Shown: positions 24,471-33,024, numbered from the stretch's first letter. The stretch: 64,000 nucleotides of DNA from Tateyamaria sp. syn59 (GCF_007995245.1 NZ_VCBA01000001.1:511730-575729), one strand, 5' to 3'. The notes: generated by a model from the sequence alone, not told the origin. Numbers and translations are program-made.

Positions 24471-25807
24471 TCCCACCGAAGCCCCCGAGCCGCCCGGATC
24501 GCGTGTCGCTGTGGCGATACATGCAGCTTTTTCGGCAGGACATTCTGTCTGCGCAGCCTGCGCGCCTCTATAGAGCGTGGATGGCCGAGTTTCGGACGCC
24601 GTTTTTCCGCAGCTACCTAATGAACCAGCCGGAGCTGGTGAAAACGGTGCTGAAGGATCGGCCGGATGATTTCCCGAAGTCTGATCGTGTGGGCGAGGGA
24701 CTGCGCCCGCTGCTTGGCAATTCGGTGTTTCTGACCAATGGCGAGGTGTGGAAGCGGCAGCGGCGGATCATTGATCCGGCCTTTGAAGGGGGGCGGCTGC
24801 GCGAGACGTTTCCGGCGATGTGGGACGCGTCAGAGGCGGCGGCGGCGCGGTTGCCGGAGGGGCTGGTCGAGATTGAGGAGCAGACGAGCCATGCGGCGGC
24901 GGATGTGATCTTTCGCACGTTGTTTTCGATCCCGATCGAGGATGCTTTGGCGAGCGCGGTGTTTCATGAGTTCCGCACCTATCAGCGCAGTCAGCCCATC
25001 CTGAACCTTGCCGCCTTTGTGCCGCTTCCGCGCTGGATGCCGCGGCTGTTCCGGCGTGAGACTCGGGCGAGTGCGGCGCGCATTCGGGGGCTGATCGGGC
25101 AGTTGGTGGACCGGCGGGCGGAGGACATTGCGGCGGGCGCGGCGCCGGATGACTTGGCGACCAAGATCATGACGACGCGGGATCCGGTGACAGGCGCGAC
25201 GTTTACGCCCGAGGAGATGGTAGATCAGGTGGCGATCTTTTTCCTCGCCGGGCACGAGACAAGCGCGTCAGCTCTGGCTTGGGCGCTCTATTTGATGGCG
25301 CTCTATCCGGAGTGGCAGGAAAAGGTGGCGGCCGAGGCGCAGGCGCTTGTGGCCTGCGACTTTGCCGTGATGTCGAAGCTGCCGGTGACGCGCGATGTGT
25401 TTCGCGAGACGCTGCGGCTCTATCCTCCGGTGCCGATGATGGTGCGTGAAGCGACGTGTCCCGAGCGGTTCCGGGACCGGGATGTGAGACGGGGCAGCCA
25501 ACTGGTGCTGAGCCCGTGGCATCTGCACCGCCACGCGCGGCTCTGGGATCGGCCCGATGACTTTGATCCCGGTCGCTGGCAGACGGAGAATGGGCGACGC
25601 TGTGGGCGTGACGCCTATATCCCGTTCTCTGCCGGGGCGCGGGTGTGCACAGGGGCGGGCTTTGCCATGGTCGAGGGGCCGCTGATTCTGGCGCGGCTTT
25701 TGCGCGATGTAGTGGTTTCGCCGGTGGAGGGGCGCGTGCCGGTGCCCGTGGCGCACCTGACGGTGCGGGCGCGGGACGGGATTTGGCTGAATCTCGCCAA
25801 AAGATAG
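24467..25807 (+). CDS. Cytochrome P450
   Basis: A 446-residue soluble haem monooxygenase. Helix I carries F-L-A-G-H-E-T-S-A-S-A-L (oxygen activation), helix K the E-x-x-R of FRETLRLYPP, and the haem ligand loop reads F-S-A-G-A-R-V-C-T-G-A-G (Cys near residue 390). The sequence resembles the CYP families with unbranched hydrophobic substrates, but the group cannot be fixed by eye. No ferredoxin or reductase gene is adjacent, so its electron donor is encoded elsewhere. It overlaps the membrane alpha/beta hydrolase by four bases; a linked lipid or terpenoid modification is a reasonable guess. Confidence 0.93.
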   Translation: MIPPKPPSRPDRVSLWRYMQLFRQDILSAQPARLYRAWMAEFRTPFFRSYLMNQPELVKTVLKDRPDDFPKSDRVGEGLRPLLGNSVFLTNGEVWKRQRRIIDPAFEGGRLRETFPAMWDASEAAAARLPEGLVEIEEQTSHAAADVIFRTLFSIPIEDALASAVFHEFRTYQRSQPILNLAAFVPLPRWMPRLFRRETRASAARIRGLIGQLVDRRAEDIAAGAAPDDLATKIMTTRDPVTGATFTPEEMVDQVAIFFLAGHETSASALAWALYLMALYPEWQEKVAAEAQALVACDFAVMSKLPVTRDVFRETLRLYPPVPMMVREATCPERFRDRDVRRGSQLVLSPWHLHRHARLWDRPDDFDPGRWQTENGRRCGRDAYIPFSAGARVCTGAGFAMVEGPLILARLLRDVVVSPVEGRVPVPVAHLTVRARDGIWLNLAKR

Positions 25808-25892
25808 CGCAAACAGGGACTTGGCGGGATGACGTTGGGGGCCGGAATGCGCTAGGTCTGAGGCAATTGAAGCCATGACTTTGGAGCACGGT

Positions 25893-26786
25893 ATGACCGA
25901 CTTTGCCAAGATGCGGGATCAGATGGAAAACGGGAGCGGATTCATCGCCGCTTTGGACCAGTCGGGCGGGTCCACGCCCAAGGCGCTGGCGTTGTATGGT
26001 GTGGACGCCTCAGCTTACGGGTCCGAGGAGGAGATGTTCGCCGAGATCCAGAAGATGCGCGCGCGGATCATCCTAAGCCCGGATTTCACCAGCCAGAAGG
26101 TGATCGGCGCGATCCTCTTCGAAAAGACGCTGCATGAGCAGATCGAGGGACAACCGGTGCCGTCCTATCTGTGGGAAAAGCGCGGTGTGGTGCCGTTTCT
26201 GAAGATCGACAAGGGGTTGCAGGACGAGGCCGACGGTGTGCAACTCTTGAAGCCCATTCCGGGATTGGCCGAGATGCTGGCGGCGGCCAAGCCGATGGGC
26301 ATTTACGGGACCAAGGAGCGGTCGGTGATCCACAGCGCCAATGCGGACGGGATCAAGGCCATTGTCGACAACCAGTTCGAGGTGGCGCACGAAGTGATTG
26401 CGGCAGGCATGGTGCCGATCATCGAGCCGGAGGTGAACATTCATTCCGAGACCAAGGCCGAGGCCGAGGCGATGCTGTCGGAGGCACTGATGGCGCAGAC
26501 CGAGGCGTTGGGTGAGGGGCAGGACATTATGCTGAAGCTGACGCTGCCCGAGCAGCCTGGCATATACGATGCCTTGGCCGATCACCCGCGCGTGCAGCGC
26601 GTCGTCGCGCTGTCGGGCGGCTATTCCACGGATGATGCCAGCGCGCGTCTGGCGCAGAACCACAAGATGATTGCGAGCTTTAGTCGGGCGCTGACCGAAG
26701 GGCTGCAGCGCGATATGAGCGATGACGGCTTTCACGCGGCGCTGGGTGGGAATATCGACCAGATTTACCGCGCTTCGGTGGCTTGA
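25893..26786 (+). CDS. Class I fructose-bisphosphate aldolase
   Basis: A 297-residue Schiff-base aldolase that cleaves fructose-1,6-bisphosphate in the cytoplasm. It shows GSGFIAALDQSGGSTPKAL, KMRARIILSPDF, KRGVVPFLKIDKGL (Lys), IIEPEVNIHS, DIMLKLTLPE with the lysine of the active centre, and VVALSGGYSTDDA. ATG 25893 lies seven bases after GGAG; the ATG at 25875 has no such site. The gene stands alone, 85 bases after the P450 gene, and is followed at once by repeat copy C. Confidence 0.93.
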   Translation: MTDFAKMRDQMENGSGFIAALDQSGGSTPKALALYGVDASAYGSEEEMFAEIQKMRARIILSPDFTSQKVIGAILFEKTLHEQIEGQPVPSYLWEKRGVVPFLKIDKGLQDEADGVQLLKPIPGLAEMLAAAKPMGIYGTKERSVIHSANADGIKAIVDNQFEVAHEVIAAGMVPIIEPEVNIHSETKAEAEAMLSEALMAQTEALGEGQDIMLKLTLPEQPGIYDALADHPRVQRVVALSGGYSTDDASARLAQNHKMIASFSRALTEGLQRDMSDDGFHAALGGNIDQIYRASVA

Positions 26787-26787
26787 T

Positions 26788-26885
26788 CGGTTTTCGGCGC
26801 GAAAACCGGGTGGAAATCGGCGCGATTTCCAGTGAAGTGCCGGTTTTCCGCGTCGGAAAACCCTCGGAAAGCGCGACGCTTTCCG
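26788..26885. repeat. Four-hairpin intergenic repeat, copy C
   Basis: Hairpins at 26788-26808 (CGGTTTTC/GAAAACCG), 26812-26830 (GGAAATCG/CGATTTCC), 26842-26862 (GGTTTTCC/GGAAAACC) and 26865-26885 (CGGAAAGCG/CGCTTTCCG), all perfect. It fills the whole gap between two convergent genes and may act as a terminator for both. Confidence 0.85.
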
Positions 26886-26886
26886 G

Positions 26887-27123
26887 TTATGTCAGGACAC
26901 GGACCGGTTCGGCGTTGCAAAAAACGATGATCTGCCCCGCATTTTCAACGGCCCGAAATCCGCGTCTGTTGAGTTCTGCCAAGAAACGGTCGCGGCCGAT
27001 CAAGCGATCAATATCGCGAGATTTGCGGCGGATGACTGCGCCGTCGCGCACCGCCTTCGACCGGAAAAGGTCTCGCATATATGTTTCGGGATCGAGCGGT
27101 CTGGACAGCGCATGTTGTGTCAT
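26887..27123 (-). CDS. Small conserved protein, unknown function
   Basis: A 78-residue protein (M-T-Q-H-A-L-S-R-P-L) with R-S-K-A-V-R-D-G-A-V-I-R-R, a basic helix GRDRFLAELNRRGFRAVE and a beta end A-G-Q-I-I-V-F-C-N-A-E-P-V. From memory it resembles short roseobacter proteins misnamed N-(5'-phosphoribosyl)anthranilate isomerase; no such enzyme fold fits in 78 residues. It is the last member of the run after fumC, 24 bases from the ribbon-helix-helix gene, and its stop touches the repeat. A start five codons upstream (27138) is possible. Confidence 0.7.
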   Translation of the reverse strand: MTQHALSRPLDPETYMRDLFRSKAVRDGAVIRRKSRDIDRLIGRDRFLAELNRRGFRAVENAGQIIVFCNAEPVRVLT

Positions 27124-27147
27124 GGGCCAAGCCTGCACCGATCTCGG

Positions 27148-27363
27148 TTAACGTTCCGTGAAGTGCTGCAGAACAAAGACCCGAATGGCTGACGCCAGCC
27201 CGACATCCCCACGCTCTACATCAATTTCAGCGGCCAAATCATTGATTGGGCGACCTTCTTTCGCTGCAATGGCGCGGAATGCATCCCAAAACTCAGGTTC
27301 AAGCGACACGCTGGTGCGGTGTCCCTTGAGCGTGAGCGAGTGCTTTTGCGGCCGTGTGCTCAC
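27148..27363 (-). CDS. Ribbon-helix-helix domain protein
   Basis: A 71-residue protein with a ribbon-helix-helix fold of the RHH_4 kind: strand H-R-T-S-V-S-L-E-P-E-F-W, helix A-F-R-A-I-A-A-K-E-G-R-P-I-N-D-L-A and a final helix A-S-A-I-R-V-F-V-L-Q-H-F. Such proteins bind DNA as dimers, often as repressors, though RHH_4 members are mostly uncharacterised. GTG start at 27363 overlaps the stop of the DUF4169 gene. No toxin gene is paired with it. Confidence 0.85.
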   Translation of the reverse strand: MSTRPQKHSLTLKGHRTSVSLEPEFWDAFRAIAAKEGRPINDLAAEIDVERGDVGLASAIRVFVLQHFTER

Positions 27364-27536
27364 GGCAATTTGCTCTTGCCGTCCAGATCCCGCTTGGCGC
27401 GTTCATTGTCTTTTTTGACGCGCTCTTTTTCGGCCTTGGTCAACCCGAACGTCACCGCGTTGGCATCTGCGCGCGCTTTCTTTTCAGCGCGCGCACGGGC
27501 CTTGCGGGCCTTGTTAAGGTTGACGGGTGTGCTCAC
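27360..27536 (-). CDS. DUF4169 small basic protein
   Basis: A 58-residue, very Lys/Arg/Ala-rich protein ([25 protein letters not shown] then [13 protein letters not shown]). The pattern V-N-L-N-K-x-R-K-x-x-A-R and F-G-x-T-K-A-E-K matches DUF4169. Function unknown; the composition suggests nucleic-acid or membrane binding. GTG start overlaps the fumC stop (GTGA) and its TGA overlaps the next GTG, so it sits in the middle of a coupled chain. Confidence 0.85.
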   Translation of the reverse strand: MSTPVNLNKARKARARAEKKARADANAVTFGLTKAEKERVKKDNERAKRDLDGKSKLP

Positions 27537-28924
27537 TTGGGCCCGATCATGTTCTCAGGGCGCACCACTTCGGCAAATCGCTCTTCGGTCACAAAGCCCA
27601 GTTTGACCGCTTCCTCGATCAGCGTGGTGCCGTTCTTATGCGCCGTCTTGGCGACCGTGGTGGCGTTGTCATAGCCGATCTCGGGCGCAAGGGCGGTGAC
27701 CAGCATCAGCGATTCGCGCATCAGCTTGTCGATGCGGACCTCATCCGCTTGCAGCCCGTCGATCAGGTTGTCGGTGAAGGCCACGGATGCGTCCCCCAGA
27801 AGCTGCATGCTCTGCAACACGTTATAGGCCATCATCGGTTTGTAGACGTTGAGTTCGAAATGCCCCTGCGATCCGGCAAAGCCCACGGCGGCATCGTTGC
27901 CCATCACGTGGGCGCAGACCTGCGTGAGCGCCTCGCATTGCGTCGGGTTCACTTTACCCGGCATGATGGACGAGCCGGGTTCGTTTTCTGGCAGCACCAG
28001 CTCGCCCAGACCGCAGCGGGGGCCGGAGCCAAGCAGGCGGATGTCGTTGGCGATCTTAAAGAGCGACGCGGCGACTGTTTTGAGCGCGCCCGACATCTCG
28101 ACCATGGCGTCGTGCGCGGCGAGAGCCTCGAACTTGTTAGGGGCGGTGACGAAGGGCAGACCTGTGATGTCGGCCATGTGGCCCGCGACGGCTTCGGCCC
28201 AGCCGACCTTGGTGTTCAGGCCCGTGCCCACAGCGGTGCCGCCCTGGGCCAGTTCATAGATGCGGCCCAGCGCGTCCTTGACCCGCTGAATGCCCATAGC
28301 GACCTGGTGGCTGTAGCCCGAGAATTCCTGTGACAGCGTCAGGGGCGTTGCGTCCTGCGTATGGGTGCGCCCGATCTTGATGATGCCGTCGAACTGGGCG
28401 ACCTTCGCCTCAAGCCCCGCATGCAGCTTTTCGAGGCCCGGCAGCAGCACGTCGCGCGCGGTCATCGCGGTCGAGATATGCATCGCCGTCGGGAACGTGT
28501 CGTTCGAGGATTGGCCCATATTGCAGTGATCGTTGGGGTGGACCGGATCCTTGGATCCGATCACACCGCCAAGGATTTCGATGGCGCGGTTGGCGATCAC
28601 CTCGTTGGCGTTCATGTTCGATTGCGTGCCGGAGCCGGTCTGCCACACGACAAGCGGGAAGTTGTCGTCGAGCTTGCCGGCGACCACTTCGCTGGCGGCC
28701 TCGATGATTGCATCTGCCAGCTTCGCATCCAGCGTGCCTTGCGCCTTGTTCTGCATCGCGCAGGCTTGCTTGATCACGCCCAGCGCGCGCACCACAGCCA
28801 CGGGCTGCTTTTCCCAACCAATCGGGAAATTCATGATCGAGCGTTGCGTCTGCGCGCCCCAATACTTGTCGGCGGGGACCTCCAGCGGGCCAAAGCTGTC
28901 GGATTCGGTGCGGGTGTCGGCCAT
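27533..28924 (-). CDS. fumC: Fumarate hydratase, class II
   Basis: The iron-free TCA-cycle fumarase converting fumarate to malate. The 463-residue protein has the family blocks in order: [18 protein letters not shown], the substrate loop [39 protein letters not shown] and the signature [15 protein letters not shown] with the flexible active-site Ser. ATG 28924 begins the conserved N-terminus; the frame stays open upstream but that is the promoter side. Three small genes follow it in overlapping order. Confidence 0.97.
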   Translation of the reverse strand: MADTRTESDSFGPLEVPADKYWGAQTQRSIMNFPIGWEKQPVAVVRALGVIKQACAMQNKAQGTLDAKLADAIIEAASEVVAGKLDDNFPLVVWQTGSGTQSNMNANEVIANRAIEILGGVIGSKDPVHPNDHCNMGQSSNDTFPTAMHISTAMTARDVLLPGLEKLHAGLEAKVAQFDGIIKIGRTHTQDATPLTLSQEFSGYSHQVAMGIQRVKDALGRIYELAQGGTAVGTGLNTKVGWAEAVAGHMADITGLPFVTAPNKFEALAAHDAMVEMSGALKTVAASLFKIANDIRLLGSGPRCGLGELVLPENEPGSSIMPGKVNPTQCEALTQVCAHVMGNDAAVGFAGSQGHFELNVYKPMMAYNVLQSMQLLGDASVAFTDNLIDGLQADEVRIDKLMRESLMLVTALAPEIGYDNATTVAKTAHKNGTTLIEEAVKLGFVTEERFAEVVRPENMIGPK

Positions 28925-29011
28925 CGGGCGGCTCCTTGTTGCGCAGTGTCGTCTTGGCTCTTGCATGTACCGGGCGCGCGCCCGCCAGACAAGCGCGCGG
29001 CGCGCATGTCC

Positions 29012-29040
29012 TTGCCATGTGATCACACGCCGCATTACCT
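29012..29040 (+). promoter_or_regulatory. Putative promoter of the secreted protein gene at 29103
   Basis: TTGCCA (29012-29017) and TTACCT (29035-29040) are 17 bases apart. The spacer starts with the 10-bp palindrome TGTGATCACA (29018-29027), a CRP/FNR-like core that could be chance. Confidence 0.4.
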
Positions 29041-29102
29041 AGGGTGCATCCGCGTACCTGGGCCCCTATATTGGGAGGTGCCGGAGGAAAGAGGGCCTTA
29101 CC

Positions 29103-29675
29103 ATGATCGCCACAGCACGCGTCGCACGCATGTCGCCTCAGAATCTACTGACCGGGATGATGGCCCTTGGCCTTGCCATGCTGGCCTTGGCCGATGTTGC
29201 GCGGGCCGACATTGCCCAATTTGTCGGCGCCTACTCTGGAAGCGCGGAGGTGGTGCAGGTCGATGGCACGAGCGTGCCACGCGACATGAGCGTCGAGATT
29301 GGTGAAACCCCGGACGGCTTTACGGTCACGTGGACGTCGGTGACCTACCGCGCGTCGGGCAAGGTGTCGGAAAAGTCCTATACCGTGGACTTCGTGCCCA
29401 GCGGGCGTGGACAGGTCTATGCCGCGGCCCAGCGGAAAAACGTGTTTGGCCATGAGGTGCAGCTCGATCCGATGAAGGGCGAGCCTTACGTTTGGGCGCG
29501 GATCGACGGGAGCACGCTGTCCGTGTTCTCGTTGTTTGTGGATGTCGACGGGGGCTACAACCTGCAGCAATACGACCGGACTGTGACCGAGGGCGGTCTT
29601 GATTTGCGGTTTCAGACGATCCGGGATGGACGCATTCTGCGGGCCGTCGACACGTTCCTGGAGCGCAGCGGCTAA
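29103..29675 (+). CDS. Predicted secreted protein, unknown function
   Basis: A 190-residue protein with a signal peptide (LLTGMMALGLAMLALADVARA, cleavage after A-R-A likely) and a beta-rich mature domain containing YSGSAEVVQVDGTSVPRDM, a G-F-T-V-T-W-T-S-V-T-Y run, and FVDVDGGYNLQQYDRTV. No Cys for lipidation, no family recognised; the fold could be lipocalin-like judging from the alternating strands. ATG 29103 follows GGAGGAAAGAGG; ATG 29130 is an alternative. Its stop lies four bases from the convergent sspB stop. Confidence 0.78.
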   Translation: MIATARVARMSPQNLLTGMMALGLAMLALADVARADIAQFVGAYSGSAEVVQVDGTSVPRDMSVEIGETPDGFTVTWTSVTYRASGKVSEKSYTVDFVPSGRGQVYAAAQRKNVFGHEVQLDPMKGEPYVWARIDGSTLSVFSLFVDVDGGYNLQQYDRTVTEGGLDLRFQTIRDGRILRAVDTFLERSG

Positions 29676-29679
29676 GGTA

Positions 29680-30183
29680 TCACTTGCGGAAACTGTCGAG
29701 TGACACGATGTCGGCGTCTTTGCCTTCTTTGGCGTCGTTCGTGGCCTTGTCCGCCGATTTGGGCGCGGCGGGTGCGCGGCTGGGCAGGATTTCGGGCGGG
29801 GTGGCCGGGACGGTGTCGTCGTCTTCGTCCCCTTGGGTTTCGAACCGCAGGCCGAATTCCACGGACGGATCGACGAATGTCTTGATCGCGTCGTAGGGGA
29901 TATAGAGCGGTTCGGGCGCGTCGCCGAAGTTGAGGGTGACGGCAAACCCTTCGCTGCCGACATCCAGGTTGTCGTACCAGTGCTGCATCACCACCGTCAT
30001 CTCGCCCGGATAGCGGTCGCTGAGCCAATCGGCGAGTTCGGCATCGGGGTGGCTGGTGTCGAAGGTGATGAAAAAGTGGTGCGCGCCGGGCAGACCATTT
30101 TGAGACACATCCGTGAGGACCTTGCGGATGAGCCCCCGCATGGCCTCGTGCATCAGGTTGCCGTAATCAATGCTGCGGCTCAT
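29680..30183 (-). CDS. sspB: SspB family ClpXP adaptor
   Basis: SspB captures ssrA-tagged proteins and delivers them to ClpXP for degradation. The 167-residue protein has an SspB core (I-D-Y-G-N-L-M-H-E-A-M-R, HHFFITFDTSHPDAELADWL, P-G-E-M-T-V-V-M-Q-H-W-Y-D-N-L and FGLRFE), then a disordered acidic/Pro linker and a short C-terminal segment D-I-V-S-L-D-S-F-R-K that would be the ClpX-docking tail. The tmRNA that adds the tag lies 3 kb away on the same strand. Confidence 0.92.
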   Translation of the reverse strand: MSRSIDYGNLMHEAMRGLIRKVLTDVSQNGLPGAHHFFITFDTSHPDAELADWLSDRYPGEMTVVMQHWYDNLDVGSEGFAVTLNFGDAPEPLYIPYDAIKTFVDPSVEFGLRFETQGDEDDDTVPATPPEILPSRAPAAPKSADKATNDAKEGKDADIVSLDSFRK

Positions 30184-30257
30184 GTTGTCCCCCGTGGTAC
30201 TTGGGTCAACCATATCCCAATTTGGCGTAGAGGGAAGGGGCCGCGGCGCTGTTCGTG

Positions 30258-31505
30258 TTAAACCGCCCCCGCAAGCGACAGTGCGCAGCCCGCGGCGGCC
30301 ATGACCGCCAAAACAGTGAGCAGCCCAAGTTTGAGGCGCAACATGAGATAAGCCGCCACGACTGTGAGCACGACAGCCCAGCCATTCAGCGTTGATATGT
30401 CGGGCAGCGGCAGGGCGAGGACGGTGCCGCTCTGGACGGTTCCAAAGATCACGTGGAGGGCGAACCACACTGACAGGTTCAGGATGACACCGACCACCGC
30501 AGCCGTGATTGCCGACAAGGCAGCCGACAGGCGGGGCCGCGCGGAAATGTGGTCGAGATAGGGACCGGCGGCGAAGATCCACAGAAAACACGGCACAAAC
30601 GTCACCCAGAGCGTCACCGCGCCCGCCGCGAGGGCCAATGCGACGCCGCCTTGCGCGTAGCCCGCCAGCAGCGCCACGAACTCGGTGACCAGGATCAGGG
30701 GGCCGGGCGTCGTCTCGGCCAGGCCCAGCGCGTCGATCATCTGGCCGGTGGTGATCCAGCCGTGATCCTGCACCACCTCTTGTGTCATGTAGGCCAGCAC
30801 CGCGTAGGCGCCGCCGAATGTGACGACGGCCAGCTTGGAAAAGAAGAGACCAATGTCGAGCAGGAACGCCTGCGCCGTCATCCAGAGGAAGGCGAGGGGG
30901 GCTGCCCATAGCGCTGCTAGCGTCAGCAAGGTGGGAAGGATGCGTGTCCGGGGTGCCGGTGGCGCGGGCGCTGCGCTGTCCGAGCTGCGCCATGCACCAA
31001 ACAGACCCGCAGCGAGGACCACCAGCGGAAAGGGCAGGCCCACCACGAACAGGGCAACGAATGCCGCACCTGCGAGCGCCCAGGCCGTGGGGCCCGTCAG
31101 TGCCTTCTGACCCAGCCGCAAAAGCGCTTGCAGGACCACGACAATCACGGCGGCCTTGACCCCCAAAAAGGCCGCCTGCACCAGCGGCACGTCCCCGAAC
31201 TGCACATAGGCCAGCGCCAGCGCGAGGATCACGAGCGCCCCAGGCATCACGAACAGGAGGCCCGCGAGCAGACCGCCCGCCACACCGCGCAGTCGCCAGC
31301 CTGCATAGGTGGCCAGTTGCATCGCCTCTGGCCCCGGCAAGAGCATGCAGAGCGACAGGGCGCGCAGGTATTGCTCTTCTGTCAGCCACTTCTCGCGGCT
31401 GACAAGCGCGTCGTGCATGAGCGCGATTTGCGCGGCCGGACCGCCAAAGGACAACAGGCCGATGCGGCCAAAGACACGGGTCATCCGGGACCAGTTCTGA
31501 ACCAT
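30258..31505 (-). CDS. chrA: Chromate transporter ChrA (two-domain)
   Basis: A 415-residue CHR-superfamily membrane protein that exports chromate. Both homologous halves are present: GLLSFGGPAAQIALMHDALV with E-Q-Y-L-R-A-L-S-L-C-M-L-L-P-G-P in the first, and VVTFGGAYAVLAYMTQEVV with GLAETTPGPLILVTEFVA in the second. About ten membrane helices are visible. The ATG overlaps the stop of the upstream rhodanese/ChrB gene (TGATG), so the two are coupled. Chromate specificity is inferred from the family and the ChrB-like neighbour. Confidence 0.92.
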   Translation of the reverse strand: MVQNWSRMTRVFGRIGLLSFGGPAAQIALMHDALVSREKWLTEEQYLRALSLCMLLPGPEAMQLATYAGWRLRGVAGGLLAGLLFVMPGALVILALALAYVQFGDVPLVQAAFLGVKAAVIVVVLQALLRLGQKALTGPTAWALAGAAFVALFVVGLPFPLVVLAAGLFGAWRSSDSAAPAPPAPRTRILPTLLTLAALWAAPLAFLWMTAQAFLLDIGLFFSKLAVVTFGGAYAVLAYMTQEVVQDHGWITTGQMIDALGLAETTPGPLILVTEFVALLAGYAQGGVALALAAGAVTLWVTFVPCFLWIFAAGPYLDHISARPRLSAALSAITAAVVGVILNLSVWFALHVIFGTVQSGTVLALPLPDISTLNGWAVVLTVVAAYLMLRLKLGLLTVLAVMAAAGCALSLAGAV

Positions 31506-32233
31506 CACGCGGCCTCCTGCCGTTGGGTGTGGCGGTGCGCGGCCCAGGCTGCGTCGAGAACAGGCAGGGCGGCATCCGCCAACCCTTCACCAGTTTCATG
31601 AAGATTGGACAACATGTCGAGCCAGTCGCCTCCCTGTGCGGTTGCGCGCTCCAGCGCGGCGACATGTGTGAGGAGGCTGCTGCAGGCCAGCCCGCGTTGG
31701 GACAACAACTCGGCCAGCGGCGCTGTGTCCGGCACCGCGTGCGCGCCGAAGCGTTCGGCCACGTCGTACACATGGTCTGCAGGCACCCATAGAATGCGCG
31801 CATCCGCGTCATACCAGCGGCGGATCACCCACGCGCAAAGTGCGGCGCGCCGGTCACGAGGCGCGGGACAGACCCAGACCGTACCCCATGGGGGCGCCTG
31901 GTCCAGCGCAAGCATGGGCCGGTCCGCCGCGCGCCAGGCTTGATTGCCACCGGTCAGCGCGCTGGCGTCAAATCCCATGGCCCGCAGATGGGCCGCAGCC
32001 CCGTGCGACAGCTTGAGCCCCTTTTGGCAAATGGTCACAATCGGGCGGTCCGTGTTCCAGGCGCGCGCTCTTTCGGAGATCTCTGTGTGCGGCACATGCT
32101 GGGACGTGGGGAGGCGATGCGGGTTGGCGGCGATGTCCTCGGGCAGACAGACGTCGATGAGCCGCGGCAGTTTGTGGGTTCCCAAGAGTGGCAACAGGTC
32201 ATCGGCGGAGATGGAAAGGCGAGCGTGGTCCAT
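31505..32233 (-). CDS. Rhodanese-ChrB fusion protein
   Basis: A 242-residue protein joining a rhodanese domain (about 1-110, R-L-I-D-V-C-L-P-E-D-I and the active-site loop I-C-Q-K-G-L-K-L-S with its Cys) to a ChrB C-terminal-type domain (A-W-V-I-R-R-W-Y-D-A-D-A-R-I-L-W-V-P and A-E-R-F-G-A-H-A-V-P-D). Classical ChrB is a chromate-sensing regulator with a different N-terminus. ATG 32233 is preferred over 32257 because AAAGGATG precedes it. Directly followed by chrA. Confidence 0.85.
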   Translation of the reverse strand: MDHARLSISADDLLPLLGTHKLPRLIDVCLPEDIAANPHRLPTSQHVPHTEISERARAWNTDRPIVTICQKGLKLSHGAAAHLRAMGFDASALTGGNQAWRAADRPMLALDQAPPWGTVWVCPAPRDRRAALCAWVIRRWYDADARILWVPADHVYDVAERFGAHAVPDTAPLAELLSQRGLACSSLLTHVAALERATAQGGDWLDMLSNLHETGEGLADAALPVLDAAWAAHRHTQRQEAA

Positions 32234-32411
32234 GATGGCATCCTTTGAGCACAACAAAAGGATGCGACATTTGGGCCAGCGGTGTGATCAAGCCTGATGG
32301 GGCAGTCGCGTCAGCCCCGCGGTGTGAGGTAGCGGGGATATGAGGCTCTCGTCAACCTTTTCGATTGGTGGCGCTTGGCTGTGAGAGGTTCTTTCAATTC
32401 TTGGCACATCG

Positions 32412-32450
32412 GGAAAATACGGGCCGGCGCAGCGCGATCGCTGCGCGCCC
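32412..32450 (-). terminator. Terminator of the NTF2-like gene
   Basis: On the minus strand GCGCAGCG pairs with CGCTGCGC (32446 to 32427, loop ATCG), outer GGGC/GCCC arms extend it, and GTATTTTCCC follows. About 30 bases after the gene stop. Confidence 0.6.
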
Positions 32451-32481
32451 GGTGAACACGATAGGCTGCGGAAATGCAGGC

Positions 32482-32910
32482 TCAGCGCAGGCGGTTTCCG
32501 CTGAGCATGACGGCCATGGCGTTTTCGGGAAGCAGGCCCAATTGTTCGAACATGGTCAGGGAATCAGTGCCGGTATAAACCTCGGCGATCTGCTCGCCTT
32601 CGAACCGGGCGATGACCTGACCGAAGACATGGACCGGATCACCGGTGTCGGCCGAATGGCTCTTGATCTCGACCAGGGCAGACAGCCAGTCACCCTGCTC
32701 CATCGTGATGGGCAGCGTGATTTCGATGTCGCCCAGCAACTCGCGCACCATGGTCACAAGTTCGGTCAAATCCTCGATCGAGAAGGGCATGTCGCCCATG
32801 ATGCCGCGCGAGCGGGCATTGGGGGCGAGAAATTTCGGGATCGCATCGAGATCCCCATTGGTCCACACTTCGTCGTACCATCCTTGCAGGGTTTTGACTT
32901 TGTGCGGCAT
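32482..32910 (-). CDS. NTF2/SnoaL-like protein
   Basis: A 142-residue protein with the cone-shaped NTF2-like pattern: W-Y-D-E-V-W-T-N-G-D-L-D-A-I-P-K-F-L-A-P near the start and the late V-F-G-Q-V-I-A-R-F-E-G-E-Q-I-A-E-V-Y-T-G-T-D typical of polyketide-cyclase/SnoaL-like proteins. These can be isomerases, hydrolases or just ligand binders; nothing here fixes the role. ATG 32910 (M-P-H-K-V) starts the domain. The tmRNA gene lies directly upstream on the same strand. Confidence 0.85.
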   Translation of the reverse strand: MPHKVKTLQGWYDEVWTNGDLDAIPKFLAPNARSRGIMGDMPFSIEDLTELVTMVRELLGDIEITLPITMEQGDWLSALVEIKSHSADTGDPVHVFGQVIARFEGEQIAEVYTGTDSLTMFEQLGLLPENAMAVMLSGNRLR

Positions 32911-33024
32911 GCAATTCGTCCCGAGTAGCCTGTGTCGAGCCAACTGGTAGCGGGCGCGGGTTAACAAGCGTTGAAGCTGTGGAAAAAAGTCGCGCTTTGG
33001 GACGGATGTCGTTAGGGTGAAAGT

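Noticed and set aside
18731-26890. CRISPR array at the repeated hairpin elements
   Set aside because: Copies are kilobases apart at gene ends, with internal pairing and no regular spacers.
29018-29027. CRP/FNR site TGTGATCACA
   Set aside because: Only a 10-bp palindrome without the usual spacer; kept as a note under the promoter, not as a called site.
30190-31812. Long N-terminal extension of sspB upstream through chrA
   Set aside because: The frame is open but antisense-free overlap with chrA in another frame makes it a shadow; the SspB domain starts at ATG 30183.
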